Shown: piece after piece, positions 17,747 through 27,854 of the stretch | Position numbering within the stretch: the stretch's first letter is position 1 | Layout of the letters: the number at the start of each line of letters is the position of its first letter | From: Halocynthiibacter namhaensis | GTDB taxonomy: Bacteria; Pseudomonadota; Alphaproteobacteria; Rhodobacterales; Rhodobacteraceae | Assembly (NCBI RefSeq): GCF_000812685.1 | Contig: NZ_JWIF01000011.1 | Coordinates: 1-64,000 of the forward strand | Direction: 5' to 3' | Length of the DNA stretch: 64,000 nucleotides | The notes under the pieces: model-generated | What the model was told of the DNA's origin: nothing | The model's database searches: none | What the model saw: only the letters and a program-made list of their open reading frames with translations | Position numbers and translations under genes: made by a program

Positions 17747-18966
17747 TGGACGGAACCCAGAAGTTTGACGATGCGCGCACAGGCGAGCAGAAGATCCGTA
17801 ACTTCAACATTAACTTTGGTCCGCAACACCCGGCGGCACACGGTGTTTTGCGCTTGGTGCTTGAACTGGACGGCGAGATCGTAGAACGTTGCGATCCCCA
17901 CATCGGCCTGCTGCACCGTGGCACGGAAAAGCTGATGGAAAGCCGGACTTATCTGCAAAACCTGCCGTATTTCGACCGGTTGGATTATGTGGCGCCGATG
18001 AACCAAGAACACGCTTGGTGTTTGGCGATTGAAAAACTGACCGGCACAGAAGTTCCCCGTCGTGGCAGCTTGATCCGGGTGCTCTATTCTGAAATTGGCC
18101 GTATTCTGAACCACCTGTTGAACGTGACGACACAGGCGATGGATGTTGGCGCGCTGACACCGCCGCTTTGGGGATTTGAAGAACGCGAAAAGCTGATGGT
18201 GTTTTATGAACGTGCCTGTGGCGCGCGTCTGCACGCGGCCTATTTCCGTCCCGGTGGCGTACACCAAGATCTGCCCGATGATCTGCTGGACGACATTGAA
18301 GAATGGTGTGGCACCTTCCCGAATGTTCTCGCGGATATCGACGGTTTGTTGACTGAAAACCGGATTTTCAAACAGCGCAACGCTGACATTGGTATCGTGA
18401 CCGAGAAAGACATCCTGGACTGGAGCTTCTCTGGTGTGATGGTGCGTGGTTCTGGCCTGCCATGGGATCTGCGACGCAGCCAACCTTATGAATGCTACGA
18501 TGAATTCGACTTCGAAATTCCCGTGGGCAAAAATGGCGATTGTTATGATCGCTACCTGTGCCGCATGGAAGAAATGCGTCAATCCCTGCGGATCATTCTG
18601 CAAGCGATTGAAAAGCTGCGTGCCCCCGAAGGGCAGGGCGATGTGATGGCCCGTGGCAAGCTAAGCCCGCCAAAACGCAGCGACATGAAGACTTCAATGG
18701 AAGCCTTGATCCACCACTTTAAACTGTATTCCGAGGGCTTCCACGTGCCTGCCGGTGAAGTTTACGCATGCGTCGAGGCCCCCAAGGGCGAATTCGGCGT
18801 GTTCCTTGTGGCGGATGGCACCAATAAACCTTACCGTTCCAAAATCCGCGCGCCTGGGTTCTTGCATCTGCAAGCGATGGATCACGTAGCAGTTGGTCAC
18901 CAACTGGCCGACGTCGCCGCCATTATCGGCACCATGGATGTCGTGTTCGGGGAGATCGACAGATGA
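17743..18966 (+). CDS. nuoD: NADH-quinone oxidoreductase subunit D
   Basis: A 407-residue 49-kDa subunit that forms the quinone pocket with NuoB. Conserved blocks include [53 protein letters not shown] (with the quinone-binding His/Tyr region) and the ending [12 protein letters not shown] 17743 overlaps the sulfotransferase stop; a second ATG follows at 17746. The stop overlaps a 19-codon ORF that bridges to nuoE. Confidence 0.96.
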   Translation: MMDGTQKFDDARTGEQKIRNFNINFGPQHPAAHGVLRLVLELDGEIVERCDPHIGLLHRGTEKLMESRTYLQNLPYFDRLDYVAPMNQEHAWCLAIEKLTGTEVPRRGSLIRVLYSEIGRILNHLLNVTTQAMDVGALTPPLWGFEEREKLMVFYERACGARLHAAYFRPGGVHQDLPDDLLDDIEEWCGTFPNVLADIDGLLTENRIFKQRNADIGIVTEKDILDWSFSGVMVRGSGLPWDLRRSQPYECYDEFDFEIPVGKNGDCYDRYLCRMEEMRQSLRIILQAIEKLRAPEGQGDVMARGKLSPPKRSDMKTSMEALIHHFKLYSEGFHVPAGEVYACVEAPKGEFGVFLVADGTNKPYRSKIRAPGFLHLQAMDHVAVGHQLADVAAIIGTMDVVFGEIDR

Positions 18967-19022
18967 TCTTGAACACACGCCCAACGCATTTTGAATACCT
19001 TTCTGAGGAGGCCAGCGCATAA
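18963..19022 (+). CDS. 19-residue bridging ORF between nuoD and nuoE
   Basis: A tiny frame reading [19 protein letters not shown]. Its ATG overlaps the nuoD stop (ATGA at 18963-18966) and its TAA overlaps the nuoE start (TAATG at 19020-19024). The GAGGAGG within its 3' part is the nuoE ribosome-binding site. This double overlap could keep ribosomes moving from nuoD into nuoE. It may be a real micro-ORF, a coupling device, or the remnant of a longer gene. No independent evidence of coding constraint is available here. Confidence 0.35.
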   Translation: MILNTRPTHFEYLSEEASA

Positions 19023-20212
19023 TGCTTCGCCGTCTACACCACACCCAGCCTGACAGCTTTGCTTTCACCCCAGACAATCTTGCTTGGGCGACTGCGCAAT
19101 TGACGAAATACCCTGAGGGGCGCGAAGCATCTGCGATTATTCCACTGTTGTGGCGTGCGCAGGAACAGGAAGGGTGGCTGTCTAAGCCCGCCCTTGAATA
19201 TGTCGCGGATATGTTGGGCATGGCCTATATTCGGGCGCTGGAAGTTGCGTCTTTCTACTTTATGTTCCAGATGCAACCCACGGGTTCTATTGCACATGTT
19301 CAGGTTTGCGGCACCACATCTTGCATGATCTGTGGCGCGGAAAGCCTTATTGCAGTTTGCCAAGAGATGATCGCGGCGAACCCGCATGATGTTTCTGAGG
19401 ACGGCAATTTCTCTTGGGAAGAAGTTGAATGTTTGGGGGCCTGTTCTAATGCGCCTATGGTTCAGATCGGCAAGGATTTCTACGAGGATCTGACCCCTGA
19501 CATGCTGCGTGATATTCTGACACGTCTGGGCAAAGGCGAAGTACCTGTGCCTGGTCCGCAAAATGGCCGTTATGGCTGTGAACCTGCAGGTGGCGCGGTT
19601 GTGCTGGCGGATTATGAAAGCGGCAAAACACAGTATAACGCGTCTGTGCAACTGGCGACGGATATTGGCGAAACCGTGAAACGTATTGACGGATCCGAGG
19701 TGCCTTTGACTGCGCCGTGGACCGATCGCGGTGGACGCCCACGCAATGGCGAAACCCCGGTTGAACCCATGACCGCTGCAAAACAGGCGGCTGCTGAAAA
19801 GGCTGCGAAACCGGCGAAAGCTGCGGCGAAAAAGCCTGCTGCGAAGAAGCCAGCCCCAAAAGCTGAAGTTGCGAAGGCTGCTCCGAAAGTGGATGCGACG
19901 CCTACGGATGACGTGGCTGAGAAGAAACCACGCACAATGACCGCGCCGCGCAAAGCGGGTGCGGATGATCTAAAGCAGCTCAAGGGTGTTGGTCCGAAGC
20001 TTGAAACCACATTGAATGAAATGGGTTTCTGGCATTTCGATCAAATTGCCAAATGGGATGATGCCGCCGTTGCTTGGGTGGACAGCCGCCTGAAGTTCAA
20101 AGGCCGTATCATTCGTGATGGCTGGATTGACCAGGCGAAAGCCTTGGCAGCTGGCGAAGAAACTGAATTCTCTAAGCGCGTCCAAAAGGGCGGCGTTTAT
20201 AAGGATAAATAA
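19022..20212 (+). CDS. nuoE: NADH-quinone oxidoreductase subunit E with long C-terminal extension
   Basis: Residues about 1-170 are the 24-kDa thioredoxin-like subunit carrying [2Fe-2S] cluster N1a. The ligands are in [13 protein letters not shown] and [12 protein letters not shown]. Standard NuoE is about 160-240 residues, but this protein has 396. After a linker at about 200-300 that is rich in Ala, Lys and Pro ([20 protein letters not shown]), the last 85 residues form a small domain beginning [20 protein letters not shown], a helix-hairpin-helix-like motif often seen in nucleic-acid-binding proteins. The extension is in frame with no sign of frameshift. As far as I recall it also occurs in relatives. 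Its role is unknown. Confidence 0.93.
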   Translation: MLRRLHHTQPDSFAFTPDNLAWATAQLTKYPEGREASAIIPLLWRAQEQEGWLSKPALEYVADMLGMAYIRALEVASFYFMFQMQPTGSIAHVQVCGTTSCMICGAESLIAVCQEMIAANPHDVSEDGNFSWEEVECLGACSNAPMVQIGKDFYEDLTPDMLRDILTRLGKGEVPVPGPQNGRYGCEPAGGAVVLADYESGKTQYNASVQLATDIGETVKRIDGSEVPLTAPWTDRGGRPRNGETPVEPMTAAKQAAAEKAAKPAKAAAKKPAAKKPAPKAEVAKAAPKVDATPTDDVAEKKPRTMTAPRKAGADDLKQLKGVGPKLETTLNEMGFWHFDQIAKWDDAAVAWVDSRLKFKGRIIRDGWIDQAKALAAGEETEFSKRVQKGGVYKDK

Positions 20213-20215
20213 TTG

Positions 20216-20437
20216 ATGACCCCTGAGAAGGATCAAGAACTGGCGAAGCGGGCAAGGATGTTATCCCTTGTTGTTGCAGGTGCCGTGATCCTTTGGCTTG
20301 GGGGGCAGTGGATTGGCAGAATGTTGGGCTTACCCGGACGTTTTGCTTATCTGTTCGATCTGATGGCAATGGGCGCCTTTGTTTGGGTGCTGGTTGTGAC
20401 GTTTGGAATTTGGCGTGCGCGCCGTGATGATAGCTAA
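20216..20437 (+). CDS. Small two-helix membrane protein (DUF5337-like)
   Basis: A 73-residue protein starting MTPEKDQELAKRARMLSLVV, with two hydrophobic segments (MLSLVVAGAVILWLGGQWIG and YLFDLMAMGAFVWVLVVTFGIW) and a short basic tail. Its size and position directly after nuoE match a small Rhodobacteraceae family I remember as DUF5337. ATG 20216 is chosen over the in-frame TTG at 20213. It lies 3 bp after nuoE and 54 bp before nuoF. It may help assembly or membrane association of complex I, an inference from position only. Confidence 0.65.
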   Translation: MTPEKDQELAKRARMLSLVVAGAVILWLGGQWIGRMLGLPGRFAYLFDLMAMGAFVWVLVVTFGIWRARRDDS

Positions 20438-20491
20438 GCCCAGTTGGGCAGGGTGGCCGATTTGGCGATCCGCAATGGAAGGAAGAACGAG

Positions 20492-21787
20492 ATGCTGAAG
20501 GATCAGGACCGGATCTTTACCAATCTCTACGGCATGCATGACCGTAGCCTTGCTGGTGCGAAGAAGCGCGGCCATTGGGATGGCACCGCCAACATCATCA
20601 AGAACGGGCGCGATTGGATCATCGACCAGATGAAGGCCTCTGGCCTGCGTGGGCGTGGTGGTGCGGGTTTCCCGACCGGTCTGAAATGGTCTTTCATGCC
20701 CAAGGAAACCGATGGTCGCCCTGCCTATTTGGTGATCAATGCTGACGAATCTGAACCCGGTACATGTAAAGACCGCGAGATCATGCGTCACGATCCACAC
20801 ACGTTGATTGAGGGCGCTTTGCTGGCCTCTTTCGCGATTGGTGCGAATAACGCCTACATCTATATTCGCGGTGAATTCATCCGCGAAAAAGAGGCGCTGC
20901 AGGCGGCGATTGACGAATGTTATGCTGATGGTCTGTTGGGCAAAAATGCGGCGAAATCCGGTTGGGATTTTGACTTGTATCTGCACCACGGGGCAGGGGC
21001 CTATATTTGCGGTGAAGAAACCGCATTGCTCGAAAGCCTTGAGGGCAAAAAAGGCATGCCGCGGATGAAGCCACCGTTCCCAGCGGGCGCGGGTCTTTAT
21101 GGTTGCCCGACCACTGTGAACAACGTTGAATCTATTGCGGTTGCGCCGACCATTCTGCGTCGTGGGCCTGAATGGTTCAGCTCTTTTGGGCGTCCGAATA
21201 ATGTGGGCACGAAACTATTCGCGATCTCGGGGCATGTGAACACGCCTTGTGTGTTTGAGGATGCGATGTCCTTGCCGATGCGCGAATTGATTGAAAAACA
21301 CGGCGGCGGTATTCGTGGCGGTTGGGACAATCTGAAAGCCATCATTCCAGGTGGCGCGTCCTGTCCGATCCTGCCGAAAGACATGTGCGAAGATGCGATC
21401 ATGGATTTCGATTGGATGCGTGAAAACAAATCCTCCATGGGCACGGCCTGTATGATCGTGATGGACAATGACACCGATGTGATCAAAGCGATTTGGCGTC
21501 TATCAAAGTTCTTTAAACACGAAAGCTGCGGCCAATGTACGCCGTGCCGTGAAGGTACGGGCTGGATGGCGCGTGTGATGGATCGTCTGGTGCGCGGTGA
21601 GGCAGAAGTTGAAGAAATCGACATGCTGTTTGACGTCAGTAAACAGGTTGAAGGCCACACGATTTGTGCCCTTGGCGATGCGGCGGCTTGGCCAATTCAA
21701 GGTCTGATCCGTCACTTCCGCGAAGAGATCGAAGACCGCATCAAAGCCAACAAAACCGGGCGCATGGGCGCGATGGCGGCGGAATAA
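20492..21787 (+). CDS. nuoF: NADH-quinone oxidoreductase subunit F (NADH/FMN site)
   Basis: The 431-residue 51-kDa subunit oxidises NADH with FMN and holds [4Fe-4S] cluster N3. Diagnostic parts are [15 protein letters not shown] (FMN/NADH glycine loop), [37 protein letters not shown], and the N3 ligands in [12 protein letters not shown] plus a distal Cys in [14 protein letters not shown] 20492 is supported by GGAAGG and the family start [14 protein letters not shown]; the frame runs open further upstream without a ribosome site. Confidence 0.96.
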   Translation: MLKDQDRIFTNLYGMHDRSLAGAKKRGHWDGTANIIKNGRDWIIDQMKASGLRGRGGAGFPTGLKWSFMPKETDGRPAYLVINADESEPGTCKDREIMRHDPHTLIEGALLASFAIGANNAYIYIRGEFIREKEALQAAIDECYADGLLGKNAAKSGWDFDLYLHHGAGAYICGEETALLESLEGKKGMPRMKPPFPAGAGLYGCPTTVNNVESIAVAPTILRRGPEWFSSFGRPNNVGTKLFAISGHVNTPCVFEDAMSLPMRELIEKHGGGIRGGWDNLKAIIPGGASCPILPKDMCEDAIMDFDWMRENKSSMGTACMIVMDNDTDVIKAIWRLSKFFKHESCGQCTPCREGTGWMARVMDRLVRGEAEVEEIDMLFDVSKQVEGHTICALGDAAAWPIQGLIRHFREEIEDRIKANKTGRMGAMAAE

Positions 21788-21936
21788 AACAACAATGAAA
21801 CATAACGCAACATATCATCAGCCAAAAGGCACCGAGACACGGCAGGTTTCTGCCGTGTTTGGGGATGTGTGCGTGTGTGTTATTGAATGTCAGCTGGGTG
21901 AAACCCCAACTCCTTTCTATCAAAAGGAGACAGCAT

Positions 21937-22359
21937 ATGTCTGATATTAAAAAGTTTCTCGGGGTCGTGGCTTTAACGACCCTTACGGCGGTTCCAAGTT
22001 TTGCAATGTCACCCGAGATCGTGCCTTTGCGCGACAATGAACGGGTGAACAGTGGTTTGATCACGGCGGGCATCGTGCGCCGTATTCACAAACGCTGCCC
22101 CACGATTACCTATCGCAAGTTTCGCAGCTTTGCCTTTTTGCGCAGTGTACATAATCGCGCGCAGGCTGAAGGCTATAGTGCAGAAGAAATCGAAGCTTAT
22201 GTCGATGACCCAGACGAAGAGGCCCGCCTTTACGTTCGTGTCGACAATTGGCTTTCAAGCCGTGGTGCCCGTGAGGGTGATGCGGAAAGTTATTGCGCCG
22301 TTGGCAATGCGGAAATGACCGCTGACAGCCAAATCGGCAATTTTCTAAGGACGGACTAG
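21937..22359 (+). CDS. Exported DUF5333-like protein in nuo operon
   Basis: A 140-residue protein with a signal peptide (FLGVVALTTLTAVPSFA). The mature part has HKRCPTITYRKFRSFAFLRS and a late Cys (ESYCAVG), suggesting one disulfide, and a central helical acidic stretch (EEIEAYVDDPDEEARLYV). Size and place between nuoF and nuoG match the family I recall as DUF5333 of Rhodobacteraceae. AAAGGAG precedes ATG 21937. A periplasmic protein inside a complex I operon is unusual, since the nuoE-G products are cytoplasmic. Function unknown. Confidence 0.65.
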   Translation: MSDIKKFLGVVALTTLTAVPSFAMSPEIVPLRDNERVNSGLITAGIVRRIHKRCPTITYRKFRSFAFLRSVHNRAQAEGYSAEEIEAYVDDPDEEARLYVRVDNWLSSRGAREGDAESYCAVGNAEMTADSQIGNFLRTD

Positions 22360-22362
22360 GAC

Positions 22363-24381
22363 ATGACGGACCTGCGTAAGATCATCATCGACGAAAAAGA
22401 GGTTGAGGTCGACCCGGCCATGACCCTTATACAGGCGTGCGAACAGGCGGGCGTGGAAGTGCCACGTTTCTGTTACCATGAACGTCTGTCGATTGCTGGC
22501 AACTGCCGGATGTGTCTTGTTGAAGTCGTTGGCGGCCCGCCCAAACCGGCGGCAAGCTGTGCGATGCAGGTCCGTGACCTTCGCCCTGGTCCCGAAGGTG
22601 CGCCACCTGTTGTGAAAACCAATTCACCCATGGTGAAAAAGGCGCGTGAAGGTGTGATGGAATTCATGCTGATCAACCACCCGCTGGATTGCCCAATTTG
22701 TGACCAAGGCGGCGAATGTGATTTGCAGGATCAGGCCATGGCTTATGGCCTGTCCACCACACGTCACAAGGAAGCGAAACGCGCTGTAGATGATCTGGAT
22801 CTTGGTCCATTGGTCTCAACCGCGATGACACGTTGTATTTCTTGTACGCGTTGTGTGCGTTTCACATCTGAAATCGCGGGCATCACCCAGATGGGCCAAA
22901 CGGGCCGTGGTGAAGATGCTGAAATCACAAGCTATTTGAATGAAACACTGGATTCGAACCTTCAGGGCAATATCATTGATCTTTGCCCGGTTGGCGCGCT
23001 GACAAGCAAACCTTACGCGTTTTCCGCGCGCCCTTGGGAATTGCGCAAGACTGAAACCATTGATGTTATGGACTCTCTGGGGGCCAACATACGTGTGGAC
23101 ACCAAAGGTCGCGAAGTGATGCGCATTCTGCCACGCAACCATGATGGCGTGAACGAGGAATGGATCTCTGACAAAACACGTTTCGTGTGGGATGGTCTGC
23201 GTCGTCAACGCTTGGATACGCCTTACATCCGCGAAGGTGGTAAACTGCGCAAAGCCACTTGGGGCGAAGCCCTGGGCAAAGCGGCTGACGCCATGAAGGG
23301 CAAGAAAGTTGCCGGGATCATTGGCGATCTTGTGTCAACTGATGCGGCCTTTTCGCTGAAACAACTGATTGAGGGTCTTGGCGGTAAGGTTGAATGCCGC
23401 ACCGACAGTGCGAAATTGCCGGATGACAACCGTTCTGGTTACGTTGGCACGGCCTCTATTGAAGACATTGATACCGCGACAGGGATCATGTTGATCGGCA
23501 CCGATCCAAACATTGAAAGCCCGGTTTTGAACGCCCGTATCCGCAAAGCTTGGCTTGCTGGCGCGAAAATCGGTGTTGTTGGGCCGAAGATTGATCTGTC
23601 CTATGAATATTTCCACATTGGCGATGATCGCGCCGCTTTGGCGAACCTCAATGAAGGTGAACATGCGGATGCGTTGACGCGTGAAACTGTTGTGATCATC
23701 GGGCAGGGCGCTTTGCGCGAAGCCGACGGTGAAGCGGTGCTTTCCCAGGCGATGAAATTCGCTGAAACCACAGAAAGCAAACTGATGGTCCTGCACACGG
23801 CAGCCGGCCGCGTTGGTGCGATGGATGTGGGTGCTGTGACTGAGGGCGGTCTTGAAGCCGCACTTGACGGTGCTGAGGTGATCTACAACCTTGGGTCCGA
23901 CGAAGTTGAGATTTCTAAGGGTGCTTTCGTGATCTATCAGGGCAGCCATGGTGATCGCGGTGCGCATCGTGCGGATGTGATCTTGCCGGGTGCTGCATAT
24001 ACTGAAGAAAGCGGCGTGTTTGTGAACACCGAAGGGCGTCCACAGCTTGCACAACGTGCGGGATTTGCGCCGGGTGATGCGAAAGAAAACTGGGCGATTT
24101 TGCGCGCGCTGTCTGCTGAACTTGAGGCCACACAGCCTTGGGACAGTCTTGGTGGTTTGCGCACCCAGATGATCGAAGCCGTGCCACATTTGGGCGCGAT
24201 GGATGTGGTTCCTGAAAATGAATGGAAACGCGTTCCACTGCGTAAAATGGGCAAGGCGACATTTGTGAATGCGATCACAGATTTCTACCTGACCAACCCA
24301 ATTGCACGGTCCAGCCAGTTGATGGCGGAACTGTCCGCGAACGCAAAAGCGCGTCGTGAAACTGCGATGGCAGCTGAATAA
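22363..24381 (+). CDS. nuoG: NADH-quinone oxidoreductase subunit G
   Basis: A 672-residue 75-kDa subunit with several Fe-S clusters. Ligand motifs in order are [19 protein letters not shown] ([2Fe-2S] N1b), [18 protein letters not shown] (N5 with its His) and [10 protein letters not shown] with a distal Cys in DLCPVGAL (N4). The C-terminal two thirds is the molybdopterin-oxidoreductase-like domain without evident cofactor ligands, as in mitochondrial NDUFS1. The length fits alphaproteobacterial and mitochondrial forms, not the longer E. coli protein. It starts 3 bp after the DUF5333-like gene, and its stop overlaps the next start as TAATG. Confidence 0.95.
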   Translation: MTDLRKIIIDEKEVEVDPAMTLIQACEQAGVEVPRFCYHERLSIAGNCRMCLVEVVGGPPKPAASCAMQVRDLRPGPEGAPPVVKTNSPMVKKAREGVMEFMLINHPLDCPICDQGGECDLQDQAMAYGLSTTRHKEAKRAVDDLDLGPLVSTAMTRCISCTRCVRFTSEIAGITQMGQTGRGEDAEITSYLNETLDSNLQGNIIDLCPVGALTSKPYAFSARPWELRKTETIDVMDSLGANIRVDTKGREVMRILPRNHDGVNEEWISDKTRFVWDGLRRQRLDTPYIREGGKLRKATWGEALGKAADAMKGKKVAGIIGDLVSTDAAFSLKQLIEGLGGKVECRTDSAKLPDDNRSGYVGTASIEDIDTATGIMLIGTDPNIESPVLNARIRKAWLAGAKIGVVGPKIDLSYEYFHIGDDRAALANLNEGEHADALTRETVVIIGQGALREADGEAVLSQAMKFAETTESKLMVLHTAAGRVGAMDVGAVTEGGLEAALDGAEVIYNLGSDEVEISKGAFVIYQGSHGDRGAHRADVILPGAAYTEESGVFVNTEGRPQLAQRAGFAPGDAKENWAILRALSAELEATQPWDSLGGLRTQMIEAVPHLGAMDVVPENEWKRVPLRKMGKATFVNAITDFYLTNPIARSSQLMAELSANAKARRETAMAAE

Positions 24382-24845
24382 TGAACCTCACCCACCATAT
24401 CACCGGATCCTCACCGCGAGGTATCCTGCGGGCAGGGGCGCTTATGGCGTCTGTGGCTGTGGGTCTGTTCGGATGTGTGGCGGGTGCAGGAACGACTGAC
24501 GTGACACATGATGGGCCTTTCAAGCCGGAATATCTTGGCATTGAAACCCACCTGCTGGATCGGGACTATGAAGGTGACGACTTGATCGCCTTTGACGTCA
24601 AAATGCGCGGTGCGCGTGGGCGAGCAGATGTTGCTGCCTATGCGGATTGTGCTGCGGCGCAATATGCTTTGATCCGTGGTTACGGATTTGCACGGCATTT
24701 ACGCACGAATATTGAAATTGAGGCTGGCGTTTGGCAGGGGGATGCTGTTTACAGCATCTCAGCGGCGCTGCCACGTGGATCCCGCACAATCGACGCTGAA
24801 GTCGTTCGTGCGAACTGCGTGGAAACTGACATACCGACGGTATAA
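24381..24845 (+). CDS. Putative lipoprotein in nuo operon
   Basis: A 154-residue protein with an N-terminal hydrophobic segment ending in a lipobox-like VGLFGC (Cys near residue 32), so it is probably lipid-anchored outside the inner membrane. The rest has [13 protein letters not shown] and further cysteines ([15 protein letters not shown]) and resembles no family I know. The ATG overlaps the nuoG stop by one base and the gene ends 10 bp before nuoH. It is a third non-nuo exported or membrane gene in this operon. Function unknown. Confidence 0.6.
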   Translation: MNLTHHITGSSPRGILRAGALMASVAVGLFGCVAGAGTTDVTHDGPFKPEYLGIETHLLDRDYEGDDLIAFDVKMRGARGRADVAAYADCAAAQYALIRGYGFARHLRTNIEIEAGVWQGDAVYSISAALPRGSRTIDAEVVRANCVETDIPTV

Positions 24846-24855
24846 GAGGCAACAG

Positions 24856-25896
24856 ATGGTCGAATTCTTCACCACTACAAACCTGGGCATAACATTGCTG
24901 ATCATTGGTCAGTGTCTGTTGGTGCTTGTTCCTATTCTGGTGGCCTTGGCCTTCCTGATGTACGCGGACCGTAAGGTCTGGGCGGCTGTGCAAATGCGCA
25001 AAGGTCCCAACATGGTTGGGGTTTTTGGTCTGCTGCAAAGTTTTGCGGATTTCCTGAAATACATCGTGAAAGAGGTCGTTGTACCCGCAGGGGCTGACAA
25101 AGCTGTCTTCTTCCTAGCCCCGATGACCACATTCGTTCTGGCGGTGATCGCCTGGGCCGTGATCCCCTTCAATGAAGGTTGGGTTCTGGCAGATTTGAAC
25201 GTCGCGGTTCTGTATATCTTCGCGGTTTCCTCACTTGAGGTTTACGGCGTGATCATGGGCGGTTGGGCTTCGAACTCGAAATACCCATTCTTGGGATCCC
25301 TTCGATCTGCCGCGCAGATGATTTCTTATGAAGTCTCGCTTGGCCTGATCATCATCGGTGTGATCATCTCATCCGGTTCCTTGAACTTCTCAGGTATCGT
25401 GGCGGCACAAGACGGCGCATATGGCATCTTCTCATGGTTCTGGCTGCCGCATTTCCCGATGGTCTTCCTGTTCTTCATCTCAGCCCTGGCTGAAACCAAC
25501 CGTCCCCCATTTGACCTTCCCGAAGCGGAATCCGAATTGGTTGCGGGCTATCAGGTTGAATATTCATCCACGCCTTTCCTTCTGTTCATGATCGGTGAAT
25601 TGATGGCGGTTGTGTTGATGTGTACCCTGACATCACTGCTGTTCTTTGGTGGCTGGTTGTCACCCATTCCGGGCCTGCCAGATGGCATCCTGTGGCTGAT
25701 CCTGAAAATCATTTTCTTCTTCTTCATCTTCGCGATGGTGAAGGCAATCACACCGCGTTACCGTTACGACCAACTGATGCGCATCGGTTGGAAAGTCTTC
25801 CTGCCAATGTCACTGGCTTGGGTTGTTTTGGTCGCGTTCTTTGCACAATACGGAGCCTTTGGCGGTGCTTATGCACGCTGGGCAGTGGGGGGCTAA
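24856..25896 (+). CDS. nuoH: NADH-quinone oxidoreductase subunit H
   Basis: A 346-residue polytopic subunit (about eight helices) that joins the hydrophilic arm to the membrane arm and helps form the quinone channel. Recognisable blocks are [23 protein letters not shown] near residues 34-56, the acidic quinone-site loop [20 protein letters not shown] and [17 protein letters not shown] 24856 is chosen because it gives the family start and follows AGAGGC; the frame runs open 60 codons upstream through the lipoprotein gene. Confidence 0.96.
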   Translation: MVEFFTTTNLGITLLIIGQCLLVLVPILVALAFLMYADRKVWAAVQMRKGPNMVGVFGLLQSFADFLKYIVKEVVVPAGADKAVFFLAPMTTFVLAVIAWAVIPFNEGWVLADLNVAVLYIFAVSSLEVYGVIMGGWASNSKYPFLGSLRSAAQMISYEVSLGLIIIGVIISSGSLNFSGIVAAQDGAYGIFSWFWLPHFPMVFLFFISALAETNRPPFDLPEAESELVAGYQVEYSSTPFLLFMIGELMAVVLMCTLTSLLFFGGWLSPIPGLPDGILWLILKIIFFFFIFAMVKAITPRYRYDQLMRIGWKVFLPMSLAWVVLVAFFAQYGAFGGAYARWAVGG

Positions 25897-25899
25897 TCG

Positions 25900-26391
25900 A
25901 TGGCTATGGATTACACACGCGCGGCGAAATACTTTCTGCTGATGGATGTCATCAAGGGCTTTCAATTGGGTCTGAAATATTTCTTTGCCCCAAAAGCAAC
26001 GCTGAACTACCCACAGGAAAAAGGGCCTCTTAGCCCACGTTTCCGCGGTGAACACGCGCTGCGCCGTTACCCAAATGGCGAAGAACGTTGCATTGCTTGT
26101 AAACTGTGTGAAGCGGTTTGCCCGGCACAAGCGATCACCATTGACGCGGAACCCCGCGATGATGGTTCGCGCCGCACAACACGCTATGACCTTGATATGA
26201 CGAAATGTATCTACTGCGGTTTCTGCCAAGAAGCCTGCCCCGTGGACGCGATCGTTGAAGGGCCAAACTTCGAATTCTCAACCGAAACCCGCGAAGAGCT
26301 GTTCTATGATAAAGAAAAGCTTTTGGATAACGGTGCACGTTGGGAAGCGGAAATCGCACGCAATCTAGAAATGGATGCGCCTTACCGATGA
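25900..26391 (+). CDS. nuoI: NADH-quinone oxidoreductase subunit I
   Basis: The 163-residue 23-kDa ferredoxin-like subunit carries [4Fe-4S] clusters N6a and N6b. Both ligand sets are intact: [12 protein letters not shown] and [12 protein letters not shown]. The N-terminal amphipathic region ([19 protein letters not shown]) docks it on the membrane arm. The start is ATG 25900, with ATG 25906 as alternative. Its stop overlaps the following carboxymuconolactone-decarboxylase-like gene (ATGA). Confidence 0.96.
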   Translation: MAMDYTRAAKYFLLMDVIKGFQLGLKYFFAPKATLNYPQEKGPLSPRFRGEHALRRYPNGEERCIACKLCEAVCPAQAITIDAEPRDDGSRRTTRYDLDMTKCIYCGFCQEACPVDAIVEGPNFEFSTETREELFYDKEKLLDNGARWEAEIARNLEMDAPYR

Positions 26392-26813
26392 GCAACCCAA
26401 CAAACCCTTTTGCAGCGATGATGGAACAGGCCCAAGAACAGTTCGGGGAGATGGCGAAAGCCGTGAACCCGGCGCTTGAGACCTTCGCAGCGGACGGGTT
26501 TGAAAAGCTGATCCCAACCATGCCAGCAGATTGGATGGAAGGGATGTTCGGCAAGGGCCTGTCGGAAGATGGCCTGGACGCGAAGACAAAATTATTGCTG
26601 ACCTTGGCGGGTTTGACTTGCCAGGGCGCACAGGCGGAAGCGCCGTTTAAACTGACGGTGCGTCACGCACATGTTGCCGGGGCCACGCCCCAAGAAATTT
26701 CAGAGACCATCGCAATGATGGGAATGTTTGCAGGTCTGCCCGCGTCTACACGCGCCGCAAAATTTGCACAGGATGCGCTGGCTGACAGCGAGAAAAAGGA
26801 GACAGGCGAATGA
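26388..26813 (+). CDS. Carboxymuconolactone decarboxylase/AhpD-like protein
   Basis: A 141-residue all-helical protein whose core [22 protein letters not shown]...[26 protein letters not shown] matches the CMD family. AhpD-type members use a CxxC redox pair, but only one Cys is present here (LTCQGA), so peroxidase-type redox activity is unlikely. The N-terminus (about 60 residues rich in Met, Glu and Pro) is not part of the core. Start and stop overlap nuoI and nuoJ by 4 bp each, so translation is coupled on both sides. Its relation to complex I is unknown. Confidence 0.8.
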   Translation: MSNPTNPFAAMMEQAQEQFGEMAKAVNPALETFAADGFEKLIPTMPADWMEGMFGKGLSEDGLDAKTKLLLTLAGLTCQGAQAEAPFKLTVRHAHVAGATPQEISETIAMMGMFAGLPASTRAAKFAQDALADSEKKETGE

Positions 26814-27424
26814 CAGTCGCTGATTTCGCATTTTATCTTTTTGCCCTCACAACTGTGGTTGCTGGGTTCCTCACGGTGATCAGCCGCAACCCGGTGCACT
26901 CAGTCTTGTGGTTGATCCTATCGTTCCTATCGGCGGCGGGCCTGTTCGTGCTTTTGGGCGCGGAATTTGTCGCGATGCTGTTGATCATCGTCTATGTGGG
27001 CGCGGTCGCGGTTCTGTTCCTATTCGTTGTGATGATGTTGGACGTGGATTTTGCCGAACTCAAAAGCGGCATGGCGAAATATATGCCCGTTGCCCTGTTG
27101 ATTGGCATCGTGATCCTGATGGAATTGGCCATGGTATTTGGCACGTGGCAAGTCGCAGAAGAAGCGCAAAGCCTGCGCCAAGCCGTGACACCAGCGATTG
27201 GCGACATTCACAACACCCAAGCTTTGGGTCTGCTGATTTATGATGACTATATCTACCTGTTCCAAGCCTCAGGCCTGATCCTGCTGACCGCAATGATCGG
27301 CGCGATTGTTCTGACACTGCGTCACCGCACCAACGTCAAACGTCAAAACGTGATGGAACAAATGCACCGCGATCCAGCCAAAGCAATGGAGCTGATCGAC
27401 GTGAAACCGGGGCAGGGGCTGTAA
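26810..27424 (+). CDS. nuoJ: NADH-quinone oxidoreductase subunit J
   Basis: A 204-residue membrane subunit with about five helices. It includes the conserved [31 protein letters not shown], whose third helix carries the glycine/tyrosine pi-bulge region important in coupling. The C-terminus is cytoplasmic and polar ([18 protein letters not shown]). The start overlaps the preceding gene (ATGA). It is followed at once by a 36-codon ORF and then nuoK. Confidence 0.95.
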   Translation: MTVADFAFYLFALTTVVAGFLTVISRNPVHSVLWLILSFLSAAGLFVLLGAEFVAMLLIIVYVGAVAVLFLFVVMMLDVDFAELKSGMAKYMPVALLIGIVILMELAMVFGTWQVAEEAQSLRQAVTPAIGDIHNTQALGLLIYDDYIYLFQASGLILLTAMIGAIVLTLRHRTNVKRQNVMEQMHRDPAKAMELIDVKPGQGL

Positions 27425-27535
27425 GTGAACAGCTGGCTGATCATCGGGATTGCGATGATTGCTTTTGGAATAACTCTGCGCGTCATGCTGGCGCGTGGTG
27501 ATAAGAATAAAAAGAACGAAGAGAAGAAGGACTAA
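27425..27535 (+). CDS. 36-residue single-helix membrane peptide between nuoJ and nuoK
   Basis: A GTG-initiated micro-gene that starts on the base after the nuoJ stop and ends 7 bp before the nuoK ATG. It encodes [18 protein letters not shown], then RVMLARGDK and a strongly charged tail ([10 protein letters not shown]). The profile is one transmembrane helix (residues about 4-22) with a basic cytoplasmic tail, as in small complex-associated subunits. AGGGG upstream could serve as the ribosome site. Nothing else explains this 118-bp gap in a densely packed operon. I have no family name. It could be an accessory subunit or assembly peptide of complex I. Confidence 0.6.
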   Translation: MNSWLIIGIAMIAFGITLRVMLARGDKNKKNEEKKD

Positions 27536-27542
27536 GGGAAAA

Positions 27543-27848
27543 ATGGTCGGACTTGAACATTACCTAGGCGTAGCGGCGGCTTTGTTCGTCATTGGCATCT
27601 TCGGGCTTTTTCTGAACCGTAAGAACGTCATCATTCTGTTGATGTCGATCGAATTGATGCTTCTGGCGGTGAATATCAATCTTGTGGCGTTCTCATCCTA
27701 CAGCGGCGATCTCGTCGGGCAGGTGTTTACGCTTTTCGTGCTGACAGTGGCCGCAGCGGAGGCCGCGATTGGCCTTGCGATCCTTGTTTGCTTCTTCCGC
27801 AACCGTGGCACGATCGCGGTTGAAGACGTCAATGTAATGAAAGGGTAA
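27543..27848 (+). CDS. nuoK: NADH-quinone oxidoreductase subunit K
   Basis: A 101-residue three-helix proton-channel subunit (MrpC-like). The conserved helix 2 is [23 protein letters not shown], with the essential Glu, and helix 3 is [21 protein letters not shown], with the second key Glu. ATG 27543 follows AAGGACTAAGGG. It lies between nuoJ and nuoL in the canonical order. Confidence 0.96.
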   Translation: MVGLEHYLGVAAALFVIGIFGLFLNRKNVIILLMSIELMLLAVNINLVAFSSYSGDLVGQVFTLFVLTVAAAEAAIGLAILVCFFRNRGTIAVEDVNVMKG

Positions 27849-27854
27849 GGGGAC

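Noticed and set aside
17602-18603. Minus-strand open frame opposite nuoD and the sulfotransferase gene
   Set aside because: Antisense shadow of conserved genes.
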